This document shows positions 56,370-64,000 of a stretch of DNA of 64,000 nucleotides, piece by piece. The notes beneath the pieces were generated by a model. The model was given only the letters and a program-made list of their open reading frames with translations. It had not been told where the DNA came from and made no database searches. The position numbers were made by a program, and so were the translations under genes. Origin of the DNA: Artemisia argyi (taxonomy: Eukaryota > Streptophyta > Magnoliopsida > Asterales > Asteraceae); contig CM060708.1 of assembly GCA_030686995.1 (NCBI GenBank), forward strand, positions 188,518,749 through 188,582,748, given 5' to 3'. Numbering within the stretch: position 1 is the stretch's first letter; each line of letters begins with the position of its first letter.

Positions 56370-56965
56370 GGTCTAAAGATTTGATGCCAAACATTCTTTA
56401 TAGATCAAATTTTTACCATAAATCCTATCAAGCAATATTAACCATTCATTTTTTTTATCAAAATAAAAAAAATAAATTTCCACCCTTTTTTTAAAACTTA
56501 AATATCTCGTAAACCGTAAATCGTCAAGCTACAAAAAAAATACCATCGCGACGAGAATTAAATTATCTTTCTATAGACATGCATTGTTATATACTTTCGA
56601 CGAACTTTTTTTATTTTTTATTTTTTATTTTATTTTATTTTTTTTCAAAATTTCTGCCCAGAAAAATCAAATATGATTTATAAAAATCATATATGATTTG
56701 TAAAAATCATATATGATTCGTTTTTTGATTTTTCTGGGCAAAAATTTTGAAAAAAAAAAAAGTTCGCCGAAAGTGTATAACAATGTATATTTATAGAAAG
56801 ATGATTTAATTCTCATCGCGATTGTATTTTTTTTGTAGCTTGAAGATTTACCGTTTGCAAGATATTTTGTTTTAAAAAAAACGTGAAAAATAAAAATGGG
56901 TGACTATGATTGGTTTATTGGTTCTATGGCAAATATGGAATCTGTATTGATCTCATCTCAAGATT
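56370..56965 (+). mobile_element. Foldback / long-inverted-repeat MITE-like element
   Basis: A near-palindrome about 600 bp long, centred near 56690. Strong arms run from about 56494 (AAACTTAAATATCTCGTAAAC) to 56878 (GATATTTTGTTTTAAA). They include matching blocks CTACAAAAAAAATA / TATTTTTTTTGTAG and GCCCAGAAAAATCAAA / TTTGATTTTTCTGGGC. The outer arms are more diverged and no clean target duplication is seen. Confidence 0.7.
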
Positions 56966-57039
56966 TGATTGATACACTTATCATCTTATATAAATTTGAA
57001 TCAATCTTTTTAATTTTACCAACATACCTTTGTGAATGA

Positions 57040-57076
57040 CTAGAAGGGTACCCGCGCAATGCGGCGGCGGGTACCC
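57040..57076 (-). mobile_element. Helitron 3' terminus, minus strand
   Basis: On the minus strand a perfect 10-bp hairpin (GGGTACCCGC/GCGGGTACCC) is followed by TT and CTAG, then T. That is a typical Helitron end. The arms share TACCCGC/GCGGGTA with the Helitron at 51525-53040. Its 5' end was not found and may lie beyond the LINE. Confidence 0.55.
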
Positions 57077-57251
57077 GAGGACTATGTTTGTGACAAGTAA
57101 ATATTTTTCATTTTAAACAACATTTAAATTATTAATATTGTAATGTGTGTTTAGAAGCTGAGATGAAACTGTGTTAGTTTGTGGGTTAGCTTATAGGCTT
57201 TATGTTATTATGTATATGAAATATGCATTAAAAGGTAGTTAGAGTATATAT

Positions 57252-57252
<1 letters not shown>

Positions 57253-57286
<34 letters not shown>

Positions 57287-57296
57287 CTCTAATAAA
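57253..57296 (+). repeat. Poly(T) tract, 44 nt
   Basis: Uninterrupted T run 40 bp before the LINE target duplication. It could be the poly(A) tail of a minus-strand retroposed copy, but no source sequence is recognised. Confidence 0.95.
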
Positions 57297-57337
57297 ATTT
57301 GGTTGTTATATCACATTAATTAAATAAGCTATTGTAA

Positions 57338-57351
57338 GTTAATGAGATTCA
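57338..57351 (+). repeat. LINE target-site duplication, left
   Basis: GTTAATGAGATTCA matches GTTAATGAGGTTCA at 63910-63923 with one mismatch. Confidence 0.85.
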
Positions 57352-57754
57352 AAACATCATAAATTTAGAGTAGTTCTCTCAAAGTTCCAAAAACATATTT
57401 CCATGCTGGTTTCTTACCTGGATGGTTTCTCTCTCGTAACAACTTTTCCTGCTTCTTTTCACCATTTTCAAGAATCTTAGTTTTCTATCAATTTCTTTGA
57501 CAATTCTTACCTAATTTCTATTCTGTAAACACTAAACGATTCATCTAATCATTCCGCATCTAATGATATGATCTGATTAGTGTGTTGACGAGTATTGTGA
57601 AAACCCCCAAATTAGAGTTTGGTGATGGATTTTGACCTAATTCAATTGTGTTAGGGATTTTACAGATTTTAGTGTTCTCTTTTCATTTCTTCCAGAAAAA
57701 CCAAGAGTTTAGTAGTTATTTCATCTGAATTGAAGGGTTGAATGTACTGGAAGC

Positions 57755-59650
57755 ATGTCGGGTAGAAAAAGAACAACGAATCGATCTGTTAGGATTCCGG
57801 CTAGATATGGGAATTCAATACTGAGTACTCAGAAGAAAAGTGATAAGAACAATGGAAAGAATAGTAATCAAGAACAAGGTAAGAACGAAATGGTCAAGAA
57901 TCAAGGGGGGAAGAAAGATGTTAGTGTGGATAATAATGAAGAAGTAAAAAGTGTGTTTGATAGTGATTTGAATGGAGATGAGTTTCCTGAGCTTCATAGT
58001 CAGGTAAATTCTGAATCATCACCCACTAATAACAATAATAAGAATTGTGAATTAGATAAGATTGCAAATGATGACAATGTGGTGAATAATCACAGTGAGA
58101 AAAATGTTTGTAATAAGACTAATGATGATAATATGAATGATAGTGAAGTAAGTGTTAGTACAAATGTTGATATTAGTGTTGTGTCAGTGAATGTGAATGG
58201 GAATGTTAATAAGAATGTTAGTGACAAAATGGTTAAGAAATGTACTCTTGCTGATATACTCACATCTAAAACATTGGATAACACTCTGCAACTTGTGCAA
58301 ACTGAGGTTAATGATAGTGGAATTGAAATTGCTGTATTTGATGAGGAAATCATTGAATTAGGAAGTGCAAAGTGGAAAATGACTATCTGTGGTCAATTCC
58401 TAGGGTGTGTGGTGAATTACAATGAGGCTAGATATCATCTAAGGAGGATGTGGAATAAGTATGGACTTGTGGATATGACTGTGAATGATAAGGGTATCTT
58501 ATTCTTTAAATTTCAAGATGAACAGGGTATTTTGCAGGTTATTAGTAATGGCCCTTGGATGGTTAATAATAAGCCACTGTTTGTGCAAAGGTGGGGTATA
58601 GATGTTTGCTTGGATGAAACAGAACCTAAAAAATTACCTGTCTGGGTCAAATTGAGGAACTTACCCCTAGAAGCTTGGAGTGCAAAAGGTATTAGTTCAA
58701 TTGCTAGTTGCTTAGGTAAACCCATGATAATGGATGAGGTTACAACTAAGGTTTGCATGACTGGTGTTGGTAGGCTTGGATTTGCTAGGATACTTGTAGA
58801 GATTAATGCTGAGAAACAATTCAAAGATGTTATTGAAATTGCTTATAGGAATAACAAGACTGAAACTAATATGGTTAAGTATGTTCAAGTTGAGTATGAT
58901 TGGAAACCTTTTAGATGCAGTCATTGTTGTGTGTTTGGGCATGAAGTGGATAAATGTAGAATGGTACTAAAGGATAGTAATGTGGGAAACCATAGTAAGG
59001 AGCAGGATGATGGTAATGATGGTTTCAAAGAGGTGAAATACAAAAAAGGGAGGAATGAGAATGTGAATAACAATAGTAAGAGACAGGAACAGAGCAGAGT
59101 TGATGGACAAAATAAGAATTATGGTCACAATAAGAAAATGAATGGGCCTAAACAAAACTATAATAGGCAGGAACAATGGGCTAAGAAAAATGTAGAGGAA
59201 GGTTTCAAATCTGGTTTAGATAAAGGTAAAGAGACTTGTGAACCCAAGGAGAAGAATGATCCATCAAGTGAAAAAAGTGTAAATGCTACTAGAACTCCCA
59301 AGAAGAACAATGCAAATGCTAGTACTAGTAATAAACAAACAAAAGTGGGAGTAATAGGAAGTAATAGTTTTGCACCTCTGGAAGTTTTAGACAATGAGAT
59401 AGAAATGGAAATTAGTGATCAGGAAAGAATGGTGGTGGACAAAGTTTTAAAAACCAATGGTGATCCAACTGTTAGTGAATGGAAGAATTGGAATGAGTTG
59501 ATGAAGGAATATTATAGAAGCAATAAAGATGGAATAGATGGGAGTAATAAACTTGATAATGAGGAAGATATTGTACAAGATCTTGCTTCAACAGAAGAGT
59601 GTTTACTCAGGAATGAAGTTGAGGGAGTGTGCAGTCACTCTCTTAACTAG
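57755..59650 (+). CDS. LINE ORF1: DUF4283 and CCHC zinc-knuckle nucleic-acid-binding protein
   Basis: 631 residues from ATG 57755. Residues 1-190 are Asn/Lys-rich and likely disordered (MSGRKRTTNRSVRIPARYGN at the start). Residues about 200-365 form the DUF4283 region typical of plant L1-type ORF1 (WKMTICGQFLGCVVNYNEAR, then VISNGPWMVNN, then LPVWVKLRNLPLEAWSAKGI). A zinc knuckle follows, C388-x2-C391-x4-H396-x4-C401 (CSHCCVFGHEVDKC). The basic, low-complexity tail is long. In plant L1 elements this protein binds the element RNA to form the RNP. It is undamaged and of normal length. Such proteins are often mislabelled as host zinc-knuckle proteins; ORF2 directly downstream settles the identity. 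Confidence 0.93.
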   Translation: MSGRKRTTNRSVRIPARYGNSILSTQKKSDKNNGKNSNQEQGKNEMVKNQGGKKDVSVDNNEEVKSVFDSDLNGDEFPELHSQVNSESSPTNNNNKNCELDKIANDDNVVNNHSEKNVCNKTNDDNMNDSEVSVSTNVDISVVSVNVNGNVNKNVSDKMVKKCTLADILTSKTLDNTLQLVQTEVNDSGIEIAVFDEEIIELGSAKWKMTICGQFLGCVVNYNEARYHLRRMWNKYGLVDMTVNDKGILFFKFQDEQGILQVISNGPWMVNNKPLFVQRWGIDVCLDETEPKKLPVWVKLRNLPLEAWSAKGISSIASCLGKPMIMDEVTTKVCMTGVGRLGFARILVEINAEKQFKDVIEIAYRNNKTETNMVKYVQVEYDWKPFRCSHCCVFGHEVDKCRMVLKDSNVGNHSKEQDDGNDGFKEVKYKKGRNENVNNNSKRQEQSRVDGQNKNYGHNKKMNGPKQNYNRQEQWAKKNVEEGFKSGLDKGKETCEPKEKNDPSSEKSVNATRTPKKNNANASTSNKQTKVGVIGSNSFAPLEVLDNEIEMEISDQERMVVDKVLKTNGDPTVSEWKNWNELMKEYYRSNKDGIDGSNKLDNEEDIVQDLASTEECLLRNEVEGVCSHSLN

Positions 59651-60051
59651 TATTAATTGTTGTTATCACAAGTATCTGGAAATGTATATAGATAGTATTT
59701 TGACTTTTGTATATAGTATTTTGTTTTTTTGTGAGAAAAACAGACAGAGTGAATTGAGAGCCAAAAGAATTGAGAGAGTTGGGGAGATAAAAAACAGAAA
59801 GAGAGTTTTGTGTGTTACAAAAATAGATAGAGTGAATTGTGAGCCAAAAGAATTGAGAGAGCTGGATAGAATAAAAACAGAAAGAGAGCTTTGTGTGTAT
59901 ATCAAAAACAGACAGAGAGTTTGGAGAGCAAAAAGAATTGAGAGATTTAGTGAGCCAAAAATAGAAAGAGAGCTGTGTGTAAAAACAGACAGAGTGTATA
60001 AGTGAGCCAAAAGAATTGAGAGATAAGTGAGCCAAAAATAGAAAGAGAGAA
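59651..60051 (+). repeat. Inter-ORF spacer with purine-rich tandem repeats
   Basis: Between about 59735 and 60045 four to five degenerate units contain ACAGACAGAGTG, GTGAGCCAAAAGAATTGAGA and AAACAGAAAGAGAG in changing order (unit about 60-85 bp). The last unit ends 2 bp before the ORF2 ATG. The open frame crossing it (59538-60005) is a by-product of the repeats. The tract could influence how ribosomes reach ORF2. Confidence 0.85.
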
Positions 60052-63000
60052 ATGGATTTTAAAATTGCATCTTGGAACATAAGGGGTCTTAGTACTCTTG
60101 ACAAACAAAAGGAGGTCAGGAAGTTCATTACAGAGGAAAAGCTTCAAGCATGTGCTATTTTAGAAACTCACATCAAGTACAAGAATGTCAAGAAAATTGG
60201 TGATAAAGTATTTGGAGAGTGGGATTATGTGACTAATGCTGAAGATAACAATAAAGGATGCAGAATAATGTTTGGATGGGATAAGAATTTGATTGACGCA
60301 TGGATGATCCACAAGACAAAGCAGAGTATGTTGTTGTTGGTGGAGTCTATATGCAGGAAGGTTAGATTCTTTTGCACTGTTGTATATGCTAGTAATTCTG
60401 GAATGGAAAGAAGGAATTTATGGAAAGAATTGGGTACTTATAAGTTGATTGCAAATGGGACTGCTTGGGCTATAATGGGTGATTTTAATGTTACCAAGGA
60501 AAGCAATGAACATTCAAATGGCAGTTCAGTTCCAACAAATGATATGATTGAGTTTAAACAATGTGTGGAAGAAGTGGAAATTGAGGATTTGCTAAGTTCA
60601 GGGTTTCAATACACTTGGACTAAAAGTTTGAAGAATCCAAAATGTAGAACTTTGAAGAAACTGGATAGGGTAATGGTGAGTGAAAATTTCTTGGATAGTT
60701 TTGCAAATGCACACAACATATTTCTTCCTTATGTAATTTCTGATCACTCACCAGCTGTGTTAGTTGTTCCAAATGGAGGGGTAAGAAAGAAAAAAGCTTT
60801 TAGAATGGTAAATTTTGTGACTGAGAAGGAGGAGTTTATTCCAATGGTTAAAGAGGAATGGGAGAAAAGTGTAAATGGATTTGAGATGTACAAAGTTGTT
60901 CAAAAGATGAAGTTACTCAAGCATAAAATGAAGCAATTGGCCTGGAAAAATGGAAATGTTCATGAAAGGGTTATGTCTTTAAGAGAGAAAGTAAAAGTTG
61001 CACAAGAAAGAGTTGATAAAGATCCTAGTTGTGAGAGTTTGAAAGTGGAAAGCTGCCTGTTGTTACAAGAGTATTGTGAAGCAGTCAAAGATGAGGAAAG
61101 TTTGTTAAATCAAAAAGCTAAGATTGAATGGCTTAAGGAAGGGGATAGAAATACTAAGTTTTTTCATAAAATCATTAAGGGTAGGCAACATAAGAGCAGA
61201 ATAATGGAAGTTTGTGGTGAGAATGGAACTAGATATGAAAGAGAACAAGTAGCAGGGCAATTTCTTGAGCACTTTCAAAAGTTTCTGGGTAAAAAAGATG
61301 ATGTGGAAGAGTTTCAAAGGGACACAGTGGAATTTACTAACAGATTATCAAATGAGGAAGCTGAGTTGTTGGTAAGAGATGTAACTGAAAAAGAGATAAA
61401 GGAGGCAATGTTTGATATAGATGATTCAAAGGCACCAGGACCAGATGGCTTTACTGCAAAGTTTTTCAAAAAGGCTTGGAATGTTGTAGGTAAAGATGTT
61501 TGTTTGGCAGTGCAAGAGTTTTTCACATCTGGAAAATTACTGGGTGAGTTAAATGCTACCTTAATCTCTTTAGTTCCTAAAATACCCACTCCTAATAAAG
61601 TCTCAGATTTTAGGCCCATTGCCTGTTGCAATGTATTGTATAAATGTATTAGTAAAGTGATTACAAACAGAATAAAAGGGATTCTTGGGGACTTAGTTTG
61701 TGAAAATCAAAGTGCATTTATAGCAGGAAGGCAAATAACAGATAACATCTTGCTTGCTCAGGAACTATTGAGGGGGTATAATAGAAAACAAAAGATTAAG
61801 AAATGTGCCCTTAAGATAGATTTACAAAAATCTTATGATACTCTTGATTGGAATTTTCTTAAATGCACTCTGGAATACTTTGGGTTTCATAGCAAAATGG
61901 TTGGGTGGATTATGACCTGTGTTTCAACTACAAAATTCTCATTGAATGTTAATGGAGAAAGAATTGGATACTTTAGTGGGGGCAGGGGGTTAAGACAAGG
62001 TGATCCAATATCACCTTACTTATTTACCTTAGCTATGGAAGTGTTCAATCTTTTATTGAAGAAGAATATTCAGAATAGTGGTCAGTTTCAATATCATCAG
62101 GGGTGTAAGAAGCTTAAGATTACCCATTTAGGCTTTGCAGATGATTTGATTGTTTTTAGTCATGGAGATAGTCAATCAGTTGGGGTTATTAAAGAATCAT
62201 TAGAACAATTTAGTAGTTATTCAGGTCTTAAGGTAAACATGCAAAAGAGTACCATATTTTTTAGTGGCTTATCAGTGCCTGAGCAGAGTAATTTGATCCA
62301 AGTTCTACCATTTTCAATTGGGAGATTACCTGTGAGGTATTTAGGAGTGCCATTGATTACTAAGAAGCTGAGTGTTAATGATTGCAAGCCTATAATTGAA
62401 AAAGTAAGAAGCAGAGTACAGGATTGGAGAAATAGAATGTTGTCTTATGCTGGGAGATTACAATTGATTGCTTCAGTTCTATCATCTATGCAAGTGTTTT
62501 GGGCTTCTGTTTTCATTTTGCCAAAGACTGTGGTTAAGGAGATCAATAAATTGCTTAAGAGGTTCCTGTGGTGTCAAGGAGAAATTTCTAAAGGAAAAGC
62601 TAAAATTTCATGGGAGAATATTTGTAAACCAAAAGATCAAGGGGGTTTGGGCATAAAAGATTTGCAGACTTGGAATGAGGTTTTAATTTTGAAACATCTT
62701 TGGAATATAGCTGCTAAGAAAGATACTATGTGGGTCAAATGGATTAATGTGGAAAAGTTGAAAGGTAAAAGTTTATGGGAAGTGAATCATGATAGTACTA
62801 GCAGTATTGGATGGAAGAATATCTTGAATCTTAGAGAGAGAGCTAAGAATCATGTGTTTTATAAGCTTGGAAATGGTAGAAATGTGTCTGCTTGGTTTGA
62901 TAGATGGAACAGTGAAGGGCCTTTGAGTGAGTTTATCTCAAATAGGGAAATCTATAATGCAAGATTGAGGCTGGATTGCACAGTGGAGGATTTGGTTGTT

Positions 63001-63705
63001 GATAATAATTGGTGTTGGCCAATGGATTGGAGAAATAAATTTCCCAGATTGAAGGATATTCAGGTTCCAATGTTGAACAGTAGTTGTGAGGATAAAGCTA
63101 TGTGGGTGACAAATTCAGGCAAAAAAACTGAGTATGCTACAAAAACAGCTTGGAGTGATTCAAGTAGTAATGGAAATACTGTTGTATGGAAAGATGTGGT
63201 GTGGTATGCTCAAAATATTCCTAGGCACTCATTTGTTTTATGGTTAGCAGTCCAAGAAAGATTAATGACACAAGACAGATTAGCAGCCTGGAAACAGGAT
63301 GATGAGTTGAGATGCACATTCTGCAATCTATGCCAGGACTCACATGAACACTTGTTCTTTCAATGTCAGTACACTGGAAAAGTTTGGTGTTTAATGCATG
63401 AGTTCATTGATAAAAGATTTTCTTTTAATTGGAAGAGCATAATTGATGAGTTTTCCAAGTTGAAAGCAAACAGGAGCATATGGAGTACAATGAGAAGACT
63501 TGTGCTGGGTGCAACTGTTTATTTTGTGTGGCAAGAGAGAAATGCCAGATTATTCAAAGACAAAGAAAGAAGTGCTGAAACTCTTGTGCAGAATATTATG
63601 GATAGTATAAAGTGGAGAATTATGAGCTTTACTGTCAGTGATTCAGTTGCAGTGAAGGAAGTGGAAACAAAATGGAATGTGAAGATCAAAAGAGCAGTGA
63701 GATGA
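60052..63705 (+). CDS. LINE ORF2: endonuclease-reverse transcriptase
   Basis: 1,217 residues from ATG 60052. The N-terminal AP-like endonuclease has the expected residues: N9 in SWNIRGL, E38 in ILETHIK, D144/N146 in MGDFNVT, D231/H232 in SDHSPAV. A helical linker leads to the non-LTR RT: KAPGPDGF near 461, FRPIACCNVLYKCISKVITN, D590 in IDLQKSYDTLDW, GLRQGDPISPYLF, and the catalytic FADD at 695-698. The zf-RVT region lies near the end (CTFCNLCQDSHEHLFFQC, about residues 1088-1106). No RNase H domain is present, as in most plant L1-type elements. It nicks target DNA and primes reverse transcription there. No stop, frameshift or missing catalytic residue is seen. Confidence 0.96.
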   Translation: MDFKIASWNIRGLSTLDKQKEVRKFITEEKLQACAILETHIKYKNVKKIGDKVFGEWDYVTNAEDNNKGCRIMFGWDKNLIDAWMIHKTKQSMLLLVESICRKVRFFCTVVYASNSGMERRNLWKELGTYKLIANGTAWAIMGDFNVTKESNEHSNGSSVPTNDMIEFKQCVEEVEIEDLLSSGFQYTWTKSLKNPKCRTLKKLDRVMVSENFLDSFANAHNIFLPYVISDHSPAVLVVPNGGVRKKKAFRMVNFVTEKEEFIPMVKEEWEKSVNGFEMYKVVQKMKLLKHKMKQLAWKNGNVHERVMSLREKVKVAQERVDKDPSCESLKVESCLLLQEYCEAVKDEESLLNQKAKIEWLKEGDRNTKFFHKIIKGRQHKSRIMEVCGENGTRYEREQVAGQFLEHFQKFLGKKDDVEEFQRDTVEFTNRLSNEEAELLVRDVTEKEIKEAMFDIDDSKAPGPDGFTAKFFKKAWNVVGKDVCLAVQEFFTSGKLLGELNATLISLVPKIPTPNKVSDFRPIACCNVLYKCISKVITNRIKGILGDLVCENQSAFIAGRQITDNILLAQELLRGYNRKQKIKKCALKIDLQKSYDTLDWNFLKCTLEYFGFHSKMVGWIMTCVSTTKFSLNVNGERIGYFSGGRGLRQGDPISPYLFTLAMEVFNLLLKKNIQNSGQFQYHQGCKKLKITHLGFADDLIVFSHGDSQSVGVIKESLEQFSSYSGLKVNMQKSTIFFSGLSVPEQSNLIQVLPFSIGRLPVRYLGVPLITKKLSVNDCKPIIEKVRSRVQDWRNRMLSYAGRLQLIASVLSSMQVFWASVFILPKTVVKEINKLLKRFLWCQGEISKGKAKISWENICKPKDQGGLGIKDLQTWNEVLILKHLWNIAAKKDTMWVKWINVEKLKGKSLWEVNHDSTSSIGWKNILNLRERAKNHVFYKLGNGRNVSAWFDRWNSEGPLSEFISNREIYNARLRLDCTVEDLVVDNNWCWPMDWRNKFPRLKDIQVPMLNSSCEDKAMWVTNSGKKTEYATKTAWSDSSSNGNTVVWKDVVWYAQNIPRHSFVLWLAVQERLMTQDRLAAWKQDDELRCTFCNLCQDSHEHLFFQCQYTGKVWCLMHEFIDKRFSFNWKSIIDEFSKLKANRSIWSTMRRLVLGATVYFVWQERNARLFKDKERSAETLVQNIMDSIKWRIMSFTVSDSVAVKEVETKWNVKIKRAVR

Positions 63706-63909
63706 TTTTGTTTGTTGATTTGTATATCTAAAGCATGCTTCTGAGATTGTTGTTATAGTATGTAAAACTGTATACAGATTAGGTTTTGTCTGATTGAATG
63801 AACCTCTATTTGTGTAGTCTCAAAATATAACTTCATGGGTATGTCCATGAGTATTTGAGAGACTAGTTCTTTTGTGATTAATAATATTTCTCCTTTTCAC
63901 AAAAAAAAA
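63706..63909 (+). other. LINE 3' untranslated region and poly(A)
   Basis: About 200 bp after TGA, ending TCTCCTTTTCAC and nine A. The right target copy, GTTAATGAGGTTCA, follows at 63910-63923. The remaining 77 bp to the window end hold no feature I can identify. Confidence 0.88.
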
Positions 63910-64000
63910 GTTAATGAGGTTCATAAATATTAGTGGCTCATACAATTAAAGAGATTAAAATTCATAATGTAACTTAACTCCTATTTATATGTATGTGTTA

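Larger units (their letters stand above)
57352..63909 (+). mobile_element. Full-length L1-type LINE, about 6.56 kb
   Basis: Bounded by a 14-bp target duplication, with a ~400-bp 5' untranslated region. ORF1 (57755-59650) has DUF4283 and a zinc knuckle. A 401-bp repeat-containing spacer follows, then ORF2 (60052-63705) with endonuclease, RT and a zinc-binding end. The 3' untranslated region and a 9-nt A tail close the element. Both ORFs are open from a plain ATG with no internal stop. It is inserted next to, or within, the minus-strand Helitron. Confidence 0.93.

Noticed and set aside
59538..60005. 155-codon frame across the LINE inter-ORF spacer, and its minus-strand counterparts
   Set aside because: It overlaps ORF1 in another frame and is kept open by the repeated purine-rich unit; no family match.

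Overview
The window is nuclear plant DNA made almost entirely of transposable elements. I see no ordinary host gene, rRNA or tRNA gene. The gag, protease and extra-ORF sequences resemble retrotransposons that I recall as abundant in Asteraceae (daisy family) genomes, but that assignment is an inference. The AT-rich spacers, A/T microsatellites, long LTRs, hAT MITEs, Helitron ends and an L1-type LINE all fit a large dicot genome.

Layout. (1) 1-3778 is the 3' end of a chromodomain-type Ty3/gypsy (Tekay/Del-like) element with a 3.56-kb LTR. It is inserted, with GTATT as the 3' target copy, into the gag of an Athila/Tat-like element (E0). (2) E0 gag resumes at 3774, is split by a 10.3-kb SIRE-like Copia element (4985-15292, target duplication CGGGT, matching 1,169-bp LTRs), and continues to its 3' LTR (17959-19390). 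(3) A reverse-strand Tekay-type gag scrap (19391-19945) separates E0 from E1, another Athila/Tat-like element (19946-37978). E1 was hit 8 bp inside its 5' LTR by a sister element, E2 (19954-29233, target duplication TGAAG). The 5' LTR of E2 was in turn hit by a 2.8-kb non-coding Copia-type element (21014-23834, target duplication ACATT, 285-bp LTRs). (4) 37979-49704 is a second decayed Copia-type element carrying a post-pol ORF. It holds a 1.4-kb direct repeat and a 5.6-kb non-coding insert rich in hairpins and ~190-bp repeats, and it ends in a ~307-bp LTR. (5) 49705-57335 is AT-rich spacer with a Helitron (51525-53040), two hAT-type MITEs with perfect 8-bp target duplications, a large foldback inverted repeat and a reverse Helitron terminus. 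(6) 57352-63909 is a full-length L1-type LINE with both ORFs open, a short poly(A) tail and a 14-bp target duplication carrying one mismatch.

How it works together. The E0/E1/E2 elements look non-autonomous: they keep LTRs, some gag/protease-like sequence and conserved 3' non-coding structures, but no reverse transcriptase. The Copia elements have decayed or missing pol genes. The LINE is the only element here that looks coding-competent. The most unusual structures are clusters of TGACGNCGTCA palindromes just upstream of the TATA box in five LTRs, repeated GGCGGAACC/GGTTCCGCC hairpins in the SIRE-like element, a ~28-copy TATCGAGTT array after the primer-binding site of the small Copia element, and a ~190-bp repeat whose palindromes recur at near-constant spacing.
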